The notes: generated by a model from the letters alone, not told the origin. A DNA stretch of 5,399 nucleotides from Candidatus Methylomirabilota bacterium (GCA_023249205.1 JAHFDC010000023.1:1-5399), one strand, 5' to 3'; numbered from the stretch's first letter, positions 1 through 4,747 are shown. A program made the numbers and translations.

Positions 1-28
1 GTCCCCGTGCCGCCTCCCCTTCGGCTCC

Positions 29-187
29 TCACTTGTCCTTCTTCTTCGGGACGACGCGCTTTTCGCTCCCCTCGACCTGGTTCCCGCACTCTGGGCAGAG
101 GTAGTTCCCCTTCTTCGTCTTGGTGGGGTTTAGGCCCCGGCTGGCGCAGCCGGAGCAGGAATAGGCGATGACCTTCTCCGCCTCCAT
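29..187 (-). CDS. Small zinc-ribbon protein, 52 residues
   Basis: A short complete gene: ATG at 185-187, TGA at 29-31. The product begins MEAEKVIAYSCSGCASRGLN. It has two CxxC knuckles, Cys11/Cys14 (CSGC) and Cys31/Cys34 (CPEC), separated by 16 residues (TKTKKGNYL in between). It ends in a lysine-rich tail (EKRVVPKKKDK). Four cysteines at this spacing, with a glycine after the second knuckle, fit a zinc ribbon. The basic character would suit nucleic acid or ribosome contact, but this is inference and I do not recognise the family. A strong Shine-Dalgarno (AGGAGGAU) supports translation. It lies 55 nt after the cNMP-binding protein gene, so it appears to be the last visible member of the string. 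After its stop, GGGGAGG at 13-19 may be the RBS of another gene beyond the left edge. Confidence 0.82.
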   Translation of the reverse strand: MEAEKVIAYSCSGCASRGLNPTKTKKGNYLCPECGNQVEGSEKRVVPKKKDK

Positions 188-191
188 CCCG

Positions 192-199
192 ATCCTCCT
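192..199 (-). promoter_or_regulatory. Ribosome binding site of the zinc-ribbon gene
   Basis: AGGAGGAU in the transcript, 4 nt before ATG 185-187. It is strong support that the 52-codon frame downstream is translated. Confidence 0.75.
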
Positions 200-242
200 C
201 GGTGGGGTGGCGTTCCGCGAGCCCGGGCCCGCCCCCGCGCGC

Positions 243-701
243 CTAGAAGTGTCGGGCCATCTTGAAAAGGCTGCCGATCTTGTCGTTGGTCTCCCGGAGG
301 CGGTCGCTCAGGGATCGGCAGAGGGCCCGGAGGATCTTGGCGGCCATCGCGGGGCGCTCGCGCAGGAGGGTGGCGAAGGCGGCCTTGCTGATGACCAGGA
401 GGGTGGCGGGCCCGTCCGTCACCGCGGTGGCGGAGCGGGGGTATTCATCGATGAGCGCCATCTCGCCGCAGGTGCTCCCCGGCGACAGAAGGGCCAGGAC
501 CTCCTCCCCGGTCCCCGGGACGACCCGGATGACGCGAACTTCCCCGCTCATGATGACGTAGAGGGCATCCCCGGGCGCGCCTTCCTGGAAGAGGACGGTC
601 CCCGCCGGGACCTCGCGGCGCTCGCCGATCTCGGCCAGCACGCCCCGCTCCGCCGGCGTCAGATTCTGGAAGAGGGACAGGCCATCCAGGGGTGTCGCCA
701 T
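243..701 (-). CDS. Single-domain cyclic-nucleotide-binding (Crp/PKA-type) protein
   Basis: A 152-residue protein consisting of one cNMP-binding beta-roll and flanking helices. The N-terminal helix LSLFQNLTPAERGVLAEIGE leads to the barrel VPAGTVLFQEGAPGDALYVI (31-50), then MSGEVRVIRVV. The phosphate-binding cassette follows: CGEMALIDEYPRSATAV (78-94), with Glu80, Arg89 and Ser90 at the places of the cAMP-contacting residues of CRP. After the barrel there is one long helix (MAAKILRALCRSLSDRLRET) and a short tail (KMARHF). There is no helix-turn-helix, so it is unlikely to be a DNA-binding regulator of the CRP/FNR type. It may be a ligand-sensing subunit acting on a partner protein. The cassette looks intact, but which nucleotide binds, if any, cannot be read from sequence. 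It is 19 nt downstream of yraN and very likely co-transcribed. Confidence 0.9.
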   Translation of the reverse strand: MATPLDGLSLFQNLTPAERGVLAEIGERREVPAGTVLFQEGAPGDALYVIMSGEVRVIRVVPGTGEEVLALLSPGSTCGEMALIDEYPRSATAVTDGPATLLVISKAAFATLLRERPAMAAKILRALCRSLSDRLRETNDKIGSLFKMARHF

Positions 702-704
702 CGT

Positions 705-711
705 CTCCTCC
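705..711 (-). promoter_or_regulatory. Ribosome binding site of the cNMP-binding protein gene (decides the start)
   Basis: GGAGGAG in the transcript lies 3 nt before ATG 699-701. It supports a 152-residue product over an in-frame ATG at 753-755 that lies inside yraN and has no comparable Shine-Dalgarno. Confidence 0.75.
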
Positions 712-720
712 GGGTCGCGC

Positions 721-1098
721 TCACGATAGGGGGAGGCCCTCGGCGGGAAAGGCATCCCGAATCCAGGTAATGCGCGCGGGGCCCGCCGTCAGATCCACTG
801 CGACCACATCGAAGCGGCATGGCGCTCCGCGGAGGCCGGAGGTGCTCAGGAACGCCTCTGCCACCCGGGCGATCTGCCGTTGCTTGGCTACCCGGACCGC
901 CCCTTCCGGCGGGCCGAACGTGGCGGTCCGGCGAGTCTTCACCTCCACGAAGACCACGACCGGCCCCTCCCGCGCCACGAGGTCAATCTCGCCCCGGAGC
1001 GCCCGGAACCTGGTGGCCAGCACCGTGAGCCCCCGCCCCTCCAGGAAGGCCCGGGCGGCTGCCTCCCCGGCCGCTCCTGTCACCTGCCGGTGCGCCAT
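721..1098 (-). CDS. yraN: YraN/UPF0102 family nuclease-fold protein
   Basis: This 125-residue protein belongs to the UPF0102 (YraN) family, which has a restriction-endonuclease-like fold. Its substrate is not established in general. The N-terminal helix GEAAARAFLEGRGLTVLATR leads into the active-site-like pattern GEIDLVA (36-42) and VVVFVEVKTR (47-56), with Glu37, Asp39, Glu52 and Lys54 as the likely metal site. VAKQRQIARVAEAFL (70-84) and the strand CRFDVVAVD (94-102) follow. The length is typical. ATG 1096-1098 is 3 nt after the rnhB stop. The GGAG just before it is too close to serve as a normal Shine-Dalgarno, so initiation probably depends on coupling to rnhB or on GGCGGG further up. An in-frame GTG six codons in is possible but would trim the first helix. 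Confidence 0.94.
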   Translation of the reverse strand: MAHRQVTGAAGEAAARAFLEGRGLTVLATRFRALRGEIDLVAREGPVVVFVEVKTRRTATFGPPEGAVRVAKQRQIARVAEAFLSTSGLRGAPCRFDVVAVDLTAGPARITWIRDAFPAEGLPLS

Positions 1099-1101
1099 CT
1101 C

Positions 1102-1770
1102 CTACCCGCCCAGGGGAAGCCGCCCCTGACCTCCCGGCAGGTGCTCGCGGATCCCGGCGAAGGTCCGGCGGTGAACGAGACAGACGCCGAAGGCCGCCAC
1201 CGCCGCCCGGTGGGCCGCCGTCCCGTACCCCTTGTGCCGGGCGAACCCGTACGCCGGATGGACCGCATCCAGCGCTGCCATCACCCTGTCCCGGTGCACC
1301 TTCGCCACGATGGAGGCGGCGCCGATGACCGGGATGAGGGCGTCCCCGCGGACGATGGGCCGGGAGGGGAGGGGCAGCGGGGGGGCGAGCGCACCGTCCA
1401 CGAGGACCACGTCCGGGGGACAGGGGAGCGCCCTCACCGCGAGCGCCATCGCCCGGAACGTGGCCTGGAGGATATTGCAGGCATCAATCTCCTCGGGCTC
1501 GACCACGCCCAGCCCGATCCCGGCCGCCTCCGCTTCGATCGCCGCCAGCGCGCTCCAGCGCGCCGCCGCGCTCAGCACCTTGGAGTCGGCGGCGGCCGTC
1601 AGGTTCCGGTCCAGCGCGATGAGGACCGCGGCGGCGACCACGGGGCCGGCGAGCGCGCCGCGGCCGGCCTCGTCCACCCCGGCGATGGTGCGCACCCCGG
1701 TCCGCCGCAGGGCCGCCCGCAGCCGCGTCCAGGGGCCGGACCCGTCAGCGGGCGGCGGGCGTCCGGGCAT
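1102..1770 (-). CDS. rnhB: Ribonuclease HII
   Basis: RNase HII cleaves RNA in RNA/DNA hybrids and starts removal of single ribonucleotides from DNA, using two metal ions. In this 222-residue product the four acidic positions are all present: Asp33 and Glu34 in GVDEAGRGALAGP, Asp125 in VLVDGALAP, and Asp161 in AASIVAKVHRDRVM. Other conserved parts are DSKVLS (62-67), DACNILQATFRAM (96-108), YGFARHKGYGTAAH (174-187) and VHRRTF (199-204). About 28 residues precede the catalytic core, and the tail LPGGQGRLPLGG is glycine-rich. The ATG at 1768-1770 has AAGGA 2 nt upstream and lies inside the DUF502 gene (26-nt overlap). The TAG stop is 3 nt from the yraN start, and rnhB-yraN is a common pair. Confidence 0.97.
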   Translation of the reverse strand: MPGRPPPADGSGPWTRLRAALRRTGVRTIAGVDEAGRGALAGPVVAAAVLIALDRNLTAAADSKVLSAAARWSALAAIEAEAAGIGLGVVEPEEIDACNILQATFRAMALAVRALPCPPDVVLVDGALAPPLPLPSRPIVRGDALIPVIGAASIVAKVHRDRVMAALDAVHPAYGFARHKGYGTAAHRAAVAAFGVCLVHRRTFAGIREHLPGGQGRLPLGG

Positions 1771-2377
1771 AATCCTTCAGCCGGATCCGGGAGGGGAGGA
1801 CGCTCCCGCCCGAGAGGACGATCCGGATTCCCTCCTCCACGGTCAGATCGGGAAAGATCACGTCGCGCCGGGGGAGGAGGACCGTCTCCCCCAGGTAGAG
1901 GTGGTTGGTGGGGACGAACACCGCCACCAGGTCCGCCTCCTCGCCCGGCGCAGTCTCCACCGTGCTCTGGTCCGTGAGGAAGCCGAAGGCGTAGGTCCCC
2001 GGCCGGGGGTACTCCACGATCACGAAGCGCTTGAAGGCGCCCCCCTTCTCAGGGTTGAGCGCGTCCATCAGCGACTTCAAGGCGGCGTAAACGGTCTTGG
2101 CGATCGGGATCCGGAGGAAGAGCGCTTCGGTCCAGGAGAAGAGGCGCCGGCCCACCACGTTTCTGGCCACCGCCCCCACCAGGAAGATCAGAATGATGCT
2201 GGCGAGGAAGCCCAGCCCCGGGACCCGGTAGCCCAGCAGGTTGGTGAAGACCGGGGCGAGCAGCCCGTCCACCGCGTCGAAGAACCACCAGAGGGAGAAG
2301 GCGGTGAGGACGACCGGGACGGAGACCAGGAGGCCGGTGATGAAGATGCCCTTGAAACCCGCCCGCAACCCTGCCAT
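1745..2377 (-). CDS. DUF502 family two-TM membrane protein
   Basis: A 210-residue integral membrane protein of the DUF502 family, function not established. There are two hydrophobic segments: about residues 9-33 (GIFITGLLVSVPVVLTAFSL and following) and about 52-71 (VPGLGFLASIILIFLVGAVA). Family features after TM2 are ARNVVGRRLFSWTEALFLRIP, then IAKTVYAALKSLMDAL, then FKRFVIVEYPRPGTYAFGFLT, VAVFVPT and VLLPRRDVIFPDLTVEEGIR. The ending is IVLSGGSVLP. Many family members carry VPTTPNPTSG at the VFVPT position, but here it is VPTNHLYLGE, so this may be a distinct subgroup. The ATG at 2375-2377 has only a weak Shine-Dalgarno. The gene is inserted between rplS and rnhB, and its last 26 nt overlap the rnhB start in another frame, pointing to translational coupling. 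Family assignment is good, but any cellular role would be a guess. Confidence 0.88.
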   Translation of the reverse strand: MAGLRAGFKGIFITGLLVSVPVVLTAFSLWWFFDAVDGLLAPVFTNLLGYRVPGLGFLASIILIFLVGAVARNVVGRRLFSWTEALFLRIPIAKTVYAALKSLMDALNPEKGGAFKRFVIVEYPRPGTYAFGFLTDQSTVETAPGEEADLVAVFVPTNHLYLGETVLLPRRDVIFPDLTVEEGIRIVLSGGSVLPSRIRLKDYARTPAAR

Positions 2378-2401
2378 CTGCCGTCCCGTCGCCGCGCGGA
2401 T

Positions 2402-2755
2402 TCAGCGCTTCCGCTCTCGGATCCGCGCCGCCTTCCCCTTCAAGCCCCGGAGGTAGTACAGTTTTGCGCGCCGGACGTGACCGCGCCGGATCACCTCGAT
2501 CTTCTCCAGCATGGGGGAGTGGAGGGGGAAGGTCCGCTCCACGCCGACCCCGTAGGTCACCTTGCGGACCGTGAAGGTGGCGCGCAGCCCCCCCGCGCGG
2601 CGCCGGAGCACGATCCCCTCGAACACCTGCAGCCGCTCCTTGTCCCCCTCGCGGACCTTCACGTGGACCCGCACCGAGTCCCCGGGCCCGAACTCCGGCA
2701 GGTCCGGGCGGAGGGCCGGACGCTCCACCTCCGCCACCAGTTTGTCCAGATCCAT
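2402..2755 (-). CDS. rplS: 50S ribosomal protein bL19
   Basis: bL19 sits at the 30S-50S interface of the large subunit. The 117-residue product has the full family pattern. A short N-terminal helix [11 protein letters not shown] leads to the beta-barrel stretch [20 protein letters not shown] (25-44) and [29 protein letters not shown] (61-80) and [12 protein letters not shown] follow. The signature [14 protein letters not shown] (90-103) and the basic tail [14 protein letters not shown] close the protein. Length is typical (about 115). The ATG at 2753-2755 is chosen for its AGGAGGU Shine-Dalgarno and because homologues begin close to this methionine. It follows trmD, its usual partner, after 43 nt that can fold over the RBS, and is 24 nt before the DUF502 gene. 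Confidence 0.98.
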   Translation of the reverse strand: MDLDKLVAEVERPALRPDLPEFGPGDSVRVHVKVREGDKERLQVFEGIVLRRRAGGLRATFTVRKVTYGVGVERTFPLHSPMLEKIEVIRRGHVRRAKLYYLRGLKGKAARIRERKR

Positions 2756-2761
2756 CGGCAC

Positions 2762-2768
2762 ACCTCCT
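2762..2768 (-). promoter_or_regulatory. Ribosome binding site of rplS (decides the start)
   Basis: AGGAGGU in the transcript lies 6 nt before ATG 2753-2755. It supports the 117-residue bL19 over an in-frame GTG at 2797, which would add 14 unconserved residues and overlap the end of trmD. Confidence 0.85.
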
Positions 2769-2794
2769 CGGGTTATGCTCCTGCGCCCGAGAAA
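2764..2794 (-). promoter_or_regulatory. Hairpin sequestering the rplS Shine-Dalgarno
   Basis: In the 43-nt trmD-rplS spacer the transcript arm UUUCUCGGG (2786-2794) can pair with CCCGAGGAG (2764-2772). That makes nine pairs: six Watson-Crick pairs in a row next to the loop, then U-G, U-A and U-G. The loop is 13 nt (2773-2785) and itself contains AGGAG. The 3' arm covers most of the rplS Shine-Dalgarno AGGAGGU (2762-2768). Such a fold could lower or gate bL19 synthesis relative to TrmD. A ribosomal-protein leader for L19 is known in low-GC Gram-positive bacteria, but I see no evidence that this is the same element. Confidence 0.5.
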
Positions 2795-2798
2795 CACA

Positions 2799-3563
2799 CT
2801 AGCGGGGGGATCCGCGCCGGAGGCGCAGCGGCGCCTCGCCGCCGGCCTCCGCCTCCACCTCCTGCGCGACCTCCTTCAGCAGGGCCCGGTCCTCCTCGCT
2901 CAGGACCGCCGCCGTGAGCAGTTCCGGACGGCGGGTGAGGGTCCGGCGGAGCGCCTCTTTCCGCCGCCAGCGCCGGATCGCCTCGTGGTTGCCCGAGAGG
3001 AGGACCTCGGGAACGGCCAGGCCGCGGTACTCGGGCGGCCGGGTGAACTGGGGGAAGTCCAGCAGCCCCCCCGCAAAGGACTCCTGCGCCGCCGAGGCCG
3101 CGTCCCCCAGGACCCCCGGCACCAGGCGGATCACCGCGTCGAGCACCACCAGGGCCGGCAGCTCCCCTCCCGTCAGGATGTAGTCCCCGATTGAGACCTC
3201 CAGGTCCACCAGGCTCCGGATCCGGTCGTCGAACCCCTCGTACCGGCCGCACAGCAGGACCAGGTGGTGCTCCGCGGAGAACGCCGCCGCCAGCGAATGG
3301 GTGAACGGCACCCCCTGGGGGGTGAGGAGCAGGACCCGGCTTTGCGGCCCCGCCTTTAGCGCCTCCACCGCCTCGAAGACCGGCTCCGGCTTCAGGACCA
3401 TCCCGGCGCCGCCCCCGTAGGGGGGCTCATCCACCACCCGGTGCTTGTCGTGCGTCCAGGACCTGAGGTCGTGGACCCGGATCTGGACGAGCCCCTTCTC
3501 CTGGGCCCGGCGCAGGATGCTCTCCTCCAGGGGACCCCGGAAGATCCCCGGGAAGAGCGTCAC
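2799..3563 (-). CDS. trmD: tRNA (guanine-N1)-methyltransferase TrmD (start uncertain, likely a few codons upstream)
   Basis: TrmD uses S-adenosylmethionine to make m1G37 in tRNAs, which prevents +1 frameshifting. It is a SPOUT enzyme with a deep trefoil knot. Numbered from GTG 3561-3563 (254 residues), visible motifs are [27 protein letters not shown] (31-50), [14 protein letters not shown], the knot region [12 protein letters not shown] (104-113), [26 protein letters not shown], and [16 protein letters not shown]. The catalytic Asp of ESF/DSF (Asp169 in the Haemophilus/E. coli enzymes) is Glu here at residue 161. The GTG start removes most of the first beta strand. The frame upstream reads KRYDIV, as expected for the family, but has no ATG or GTG. 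ACG at 3582-3584, 7 nt after GGAGGGG, would give [12 protein letters not shown]. An out-of-frame ATG overlaps the rimM stop. Function is firm, the start is not. Confidence 0.95.
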   Translation of the reverse strand: MTLFPGIFRGPLEESILRRAQEKGLVQIRVHDLRSWTHDKHRVVDEPPYGGGAGMVLKPEPVFEAVEALKAGPQSRVLLLTPQGVPFTHSLAAAFSAEHHLVLLCGRYEGFDDRIRSLVDLEVSIGDYILTGGELPALVVLDAVIRLVPGVLGDAASAAQESFAGGLLDFPQFTRPPEYRGLAVPEVLLSGNHEAIRRWRRKEALRRTLTRRPELLTAAVLSEEDRALLKEVAQEVEAEAGGEAPLRLRRGSPR

Positions 3564-3567
3564 GATG

Positions 3568-4071
3568 TCATACCGCTTCGGCGTCGGCGAGCCCCTCCGG
3601 GACGCGGACCACCAGCCGGCTGCCTGGCAGGTCCACCGCCACCACGAAGGCGCGGGCAGCGGGCAGCAGCCACTCCCGGCCGCCGCGCCGGACGACGAGG
3701 ACGTCCACCCCCCCCGTCGGCATGACCCCCGCCACCTCGCCCAGCGCCTCCCCCGCTTCCGTCTCTACCCGGAGGCCCACCAGGTCGGCCTGGTAGAAGG
3801 TTCCATCCGGCAGCGGAGGGGCATCACTCCGGGTGACCGTGACCGCAGCCCCGACCAGCGCCGCGGCCTCCTCCCGGGTCCGGATCCCCTCGAACTGCAC
3901 CGTCGCGCGGAGCCCCTCCACGCGGGAGCCCTCTACCCGAAGCGGTCGCGCCGCCGGACCCTCTCGCCCCACGTACAGGGTCCGGCCCGCGGCGAGGCAG
4001 GCCGCCACGTCCGTTTCCAACCGGAGAATGACGGCCCCCCCGAGGCCCTGGGTCCGGAGTACCCACCCCAC
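3568..4071 (-). CDS. rimM: Ribosome maturation factor RimM (start uncertain)
   Basis: RimM binds ribosomal protein uS19 and assists maturation of the 30S head. The product (167 residues from GTG 4069-4071) has the N-terminal RimM barrel, including GLGGAVILRLETD and FEGIRTREEAAALVGAAV (60-77). A C-terminal PRC barrel follows: FYQADLVGLRV (92-102), GEVAGVMPTGGVDVLVVR, EWLLPAA and a closing VRVPEGLADAEAV. The start is doubtful. The conserved first strand reads PLLLVGWVLRTQGL, so the GTG falls inside it, and it lacks a well-placed Shine-Dalgarno. The frame continues upstream without ATG, GTG or TTG into khpA. Candidates are CTG at 4075-4077 (9 nt after CAGGGG) and ATA at 4102-4104, overlapping the khpA TAG. 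The usual HG of the N-terminal motif is QG here. Product identity is firm, the N-terminus is not. Confidence 0.93.
   Translation of the reverse strand: MGWVLRTQGLGGAVILRLETDVAACLAAGRTLYVGREGPAARPLRVEGSRVEGLRATVQFEGIRTREEAAALVGAAVTVTRSDAPPLPDGTFYQADLVGLRVETEAGEALGEVAGVMPTGGVDVLVVRRGGREWLLPAARAFVVAVDLPGSRLVVRVPEGLADAEAV
3592..3598 (-). promoter_or_regulatory. Possible ribosome binding site of trmD inside the end of rimM
   Basis: The transcript reads GGAGGGG inside the rimM 3' end. It is 7 nt before an in-frame ACG (3582-3584) that would restore the missing TrmD N-terminus, but about 28 nt before the GTG at 3563, too far for normal use. It may also just be rimM coding sequence (PEG). Confidence 0.4.
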
Positions 4072-4100
4072 CAGCAGGAGGGGCGGCCCCTGCCCCCCGC

Positions 4101-4334
4101 CTATTCCAGGATCTCCAGGATGGCGCGCCGGCGCGACTTGGCCGCGGCGGCGTGGAGCACGATCCGCATCGCCCGCGCCGTCCGACCCTGCTTCCCGATG
4201 ACCCGCCCGAGATCGGTCGGCGCCACCTTCAGTCTGAGCGTGGTCGTCTTCTCGTCCTCCACGGCCTCGACGCTCACCTCAGTGGGGTTGTCCACCAGCG
4301 CCCTGGCGAGGTACTCGACCAGCTCCTTCAACAC
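4101..4334 (-). CDS. khpA: KhpA-type KH-domain RNA-binding protein
   Basis: This small single-KH protein is of the KhpA (YlqC) family. Known members bind RNA, pair with KhpB/Jag in several Gram-positive bacteria, and are typically encoded between rpsP and rimM as here. The GxxG RNA-binding loop is visible as VIGKQGRTARAMR (GKQG at residues 47-50), preceded by the beta strand TTLRLKVAP. The opening MLKELVEYLARALVDNP matches the family start. I chose GTG at 4332-4334 (77 residues) because AGGAGG lies 5 nt upstream. TTG at 4329-4331 (8 nt spacing, giving MKELVEYL) is almost equally good. An upstream in-frame GTG at 4347-4349 would add five residues but has no Shine-Dalgarno, and would place the good one inside the gene. 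Family length is about 75 to 80 residues. Confidence 0.93.
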   Translation of the reverse strand: MLKELVEYLARALVDNPTEVSVEAVEDEKTTTLRLKVAPTDLGRVIGKQGRTARAMRIVLHAAAAKSRRRAILEILE

Positions 4335-4339
4335 GGGCG

Positions 4340-4345
4340 CCTCCT
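4340..4345 (-). promoter_or_regulatory. Ribosome binding site of khpA (decides the start)
   Basis: AGGAGG in the transcript sits 5 nt before GTG at 4334 and 8 nt before TTG at 4331. It lies downstream of the GTG at 4349, so the longer 82-residue reading of khpA is unlikely. Confidence 0.7.
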
Positions 4346-4350
4346 GCACC

Positions 4351-4430
4351 GGGCGATGGTCTGCCGGTCCGTCCCGGGCTGCCGCCGAGCCCCCCCGATC
4401 CCCGGATACCCCGAGCCGTCGCCATCGCCC
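4351..4430 (-). other. Inverted-repeat-bounded structured spacer between rpsP and khpA
   Basis: The spacer is enclosed by a perfect 9-bp inverted repeat. In the transcript GGGCGATGG (4422-4430) starts directly after the rpsP TGA and pairs with CCATCGCCC (4351-4359), which ends about 5 nt before the khpA Shine-Dalgarno. The 62-nt interior contains a further perfect small hairpin, GGGCT/AGCCC (4376-4380 with 4388-4392, 7-nt loop). The layout, with a closing stem between stop codon and next RBS, suggests an mRNA domain that may insulate, stabilise or tune khpA translation. It is not a tRNA: there is no T-loop motif and no 7-bp acceptor. Covariation is needed to prove it. Confidence 0.45.
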
Positions 4431-4721
4431 TCAAGCGGTTGCCTTCCCGGTTCCCCGCTCGGCGAATCTCTTCAGCACTCCGGCGGTGGAGAGGAGTTCC
4501 CGGACCGTGTCCGTGGGCCGGGCACCCTTCTTCAGCCAGGCCAGCGCCTTTTCCGCGTCCAATGCCAGGGCCGCGCCCTTCCCGCTTTTCCCCTGGGGGT
4601 CCCAGGTCCCCAGGGATTCCAGGAAGCGGCCATCCCGCGGCATGCGGGAATCCGCTACCACCACCCGGTAGAAGGGGCGTTTCTTGGCCCCTATACGCAT
4701 CAACCGCATCCGAACAGCCAT
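4431..4721 (-). CDS. rpsP: 30S ribosomal protein bS16
   Basis: bS16 is a primary assembly protein of the 30S body that binds 16S rRNA. The 96-residue product has the family signature from residue 1: MAVRMRLMRIGAKKRPFYRV followed by VVADSRMPRDGRFLESLGTW, and then the helical part DAEKALAWLKKGARPTDTVRELL. The length is within the usual 80 to 100 residues. The lysine/alanine tail (ERGTGKATA) is a variable extension. The ATG at 4719-4721 is preceded by a strong Shine-Dalgarno GGAGGAG at 4726-4732, 4 nt upstream. It lies between ffh and khpA, the standard context. The stop is followed at once by the 5' arm of the inverted repeat in the rpsP-khpA spacer. Confidence 0.98.
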   Translation of the reverse strand: MAVRMRLMRIGAKKRPFYRVVVADSRMPRDGRFLESLGTWDPQGKSGKGAALALDAEKALAWLKKGARPTDTVRELLSTAGVLKRFAERGTGKATA

Positions 4722-4725
4722 CCGT

Positions 4726-4732
4726 CTCCTCC
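4726..4732 (-). promoter_or_regulatory. Ribosome binding site of rpsP
   Basis: The transcript reads GGAGGAG, then ACGG, then ATG. It is a strong Shine-Dalgarno that fixes the rpsP start. Nearly the same string (CGGAGGAGACG) precedes the cyclic-nucleotide-binding protein gene, so it seems to be a favoured RBS form in this genome. Confidence 0.85.
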
Positions 4733-4747
4733 GAGGTTCGGGCCCAC

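Noticed and set aside
188..242. Possible terminator between the cNMP-binding and zinc-ribbon genes (GGGCCC/CCCGGGC palindromes)
   Set aside because: Short overlapping GC palindromes without a clear stem-loop or T-run. They are not distinguishable from the GC-rich background.
702..755. Longer reading of the cNMP-binding protein from ATG 755
   Set aside because: It would add 18 residues encoded inside yraN. The GGAGGAG just before ATG 701 marks the better start.
168..770. Plus-strand open frame antisense to the cNMP-binding protein gene
   Set aside because: The product is low-complexity Gly/Arg/Glu-rich and mirrors the codon bias of the minus-strand gene, whose protein has clear family motifs.
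2756..2797. Longer rplS reading from GTG 2797
   Set aside because: It overlaps the trmD stop, adds 14 unconserved residues, and the strong Shine-Dalgarno points to ATG 2755.
1232..2917. Very long plus-strand open frame (561 codons), with similar ones at 880-1977 and 3445-4671
   Set aside because: They lie antisense to well-identified genes, have Pro/Arg/Gly-rich low-complexity products with no recognisable domain, and are expected opposite GC-rich coding DNA where stop codons are rare.
2773..3252. Minus-strand open frame inside trmD
   Set aside because: It is the wrong frame of trmD. The product is Gly/Pro/Arg-rich without a domain. The same applies to the minus-strand frames at 1080-1268, 2049-2288, 3824-4066 and 4971-5309.
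4351..4430. 80-nt stem-bounded element considered as a tRNA
   Set aside because: There is no TTCGA-type T-loop, no D-arm pattern and the closing stem is 9 bp. It does not fit a cloverleaf.
4728..4736. CCTCGGAGG palindrome at the rpsP RBS as an SD-sequestering stem
   Set aside because: The two halves are separated by a single base, so no hairpin loop can form.
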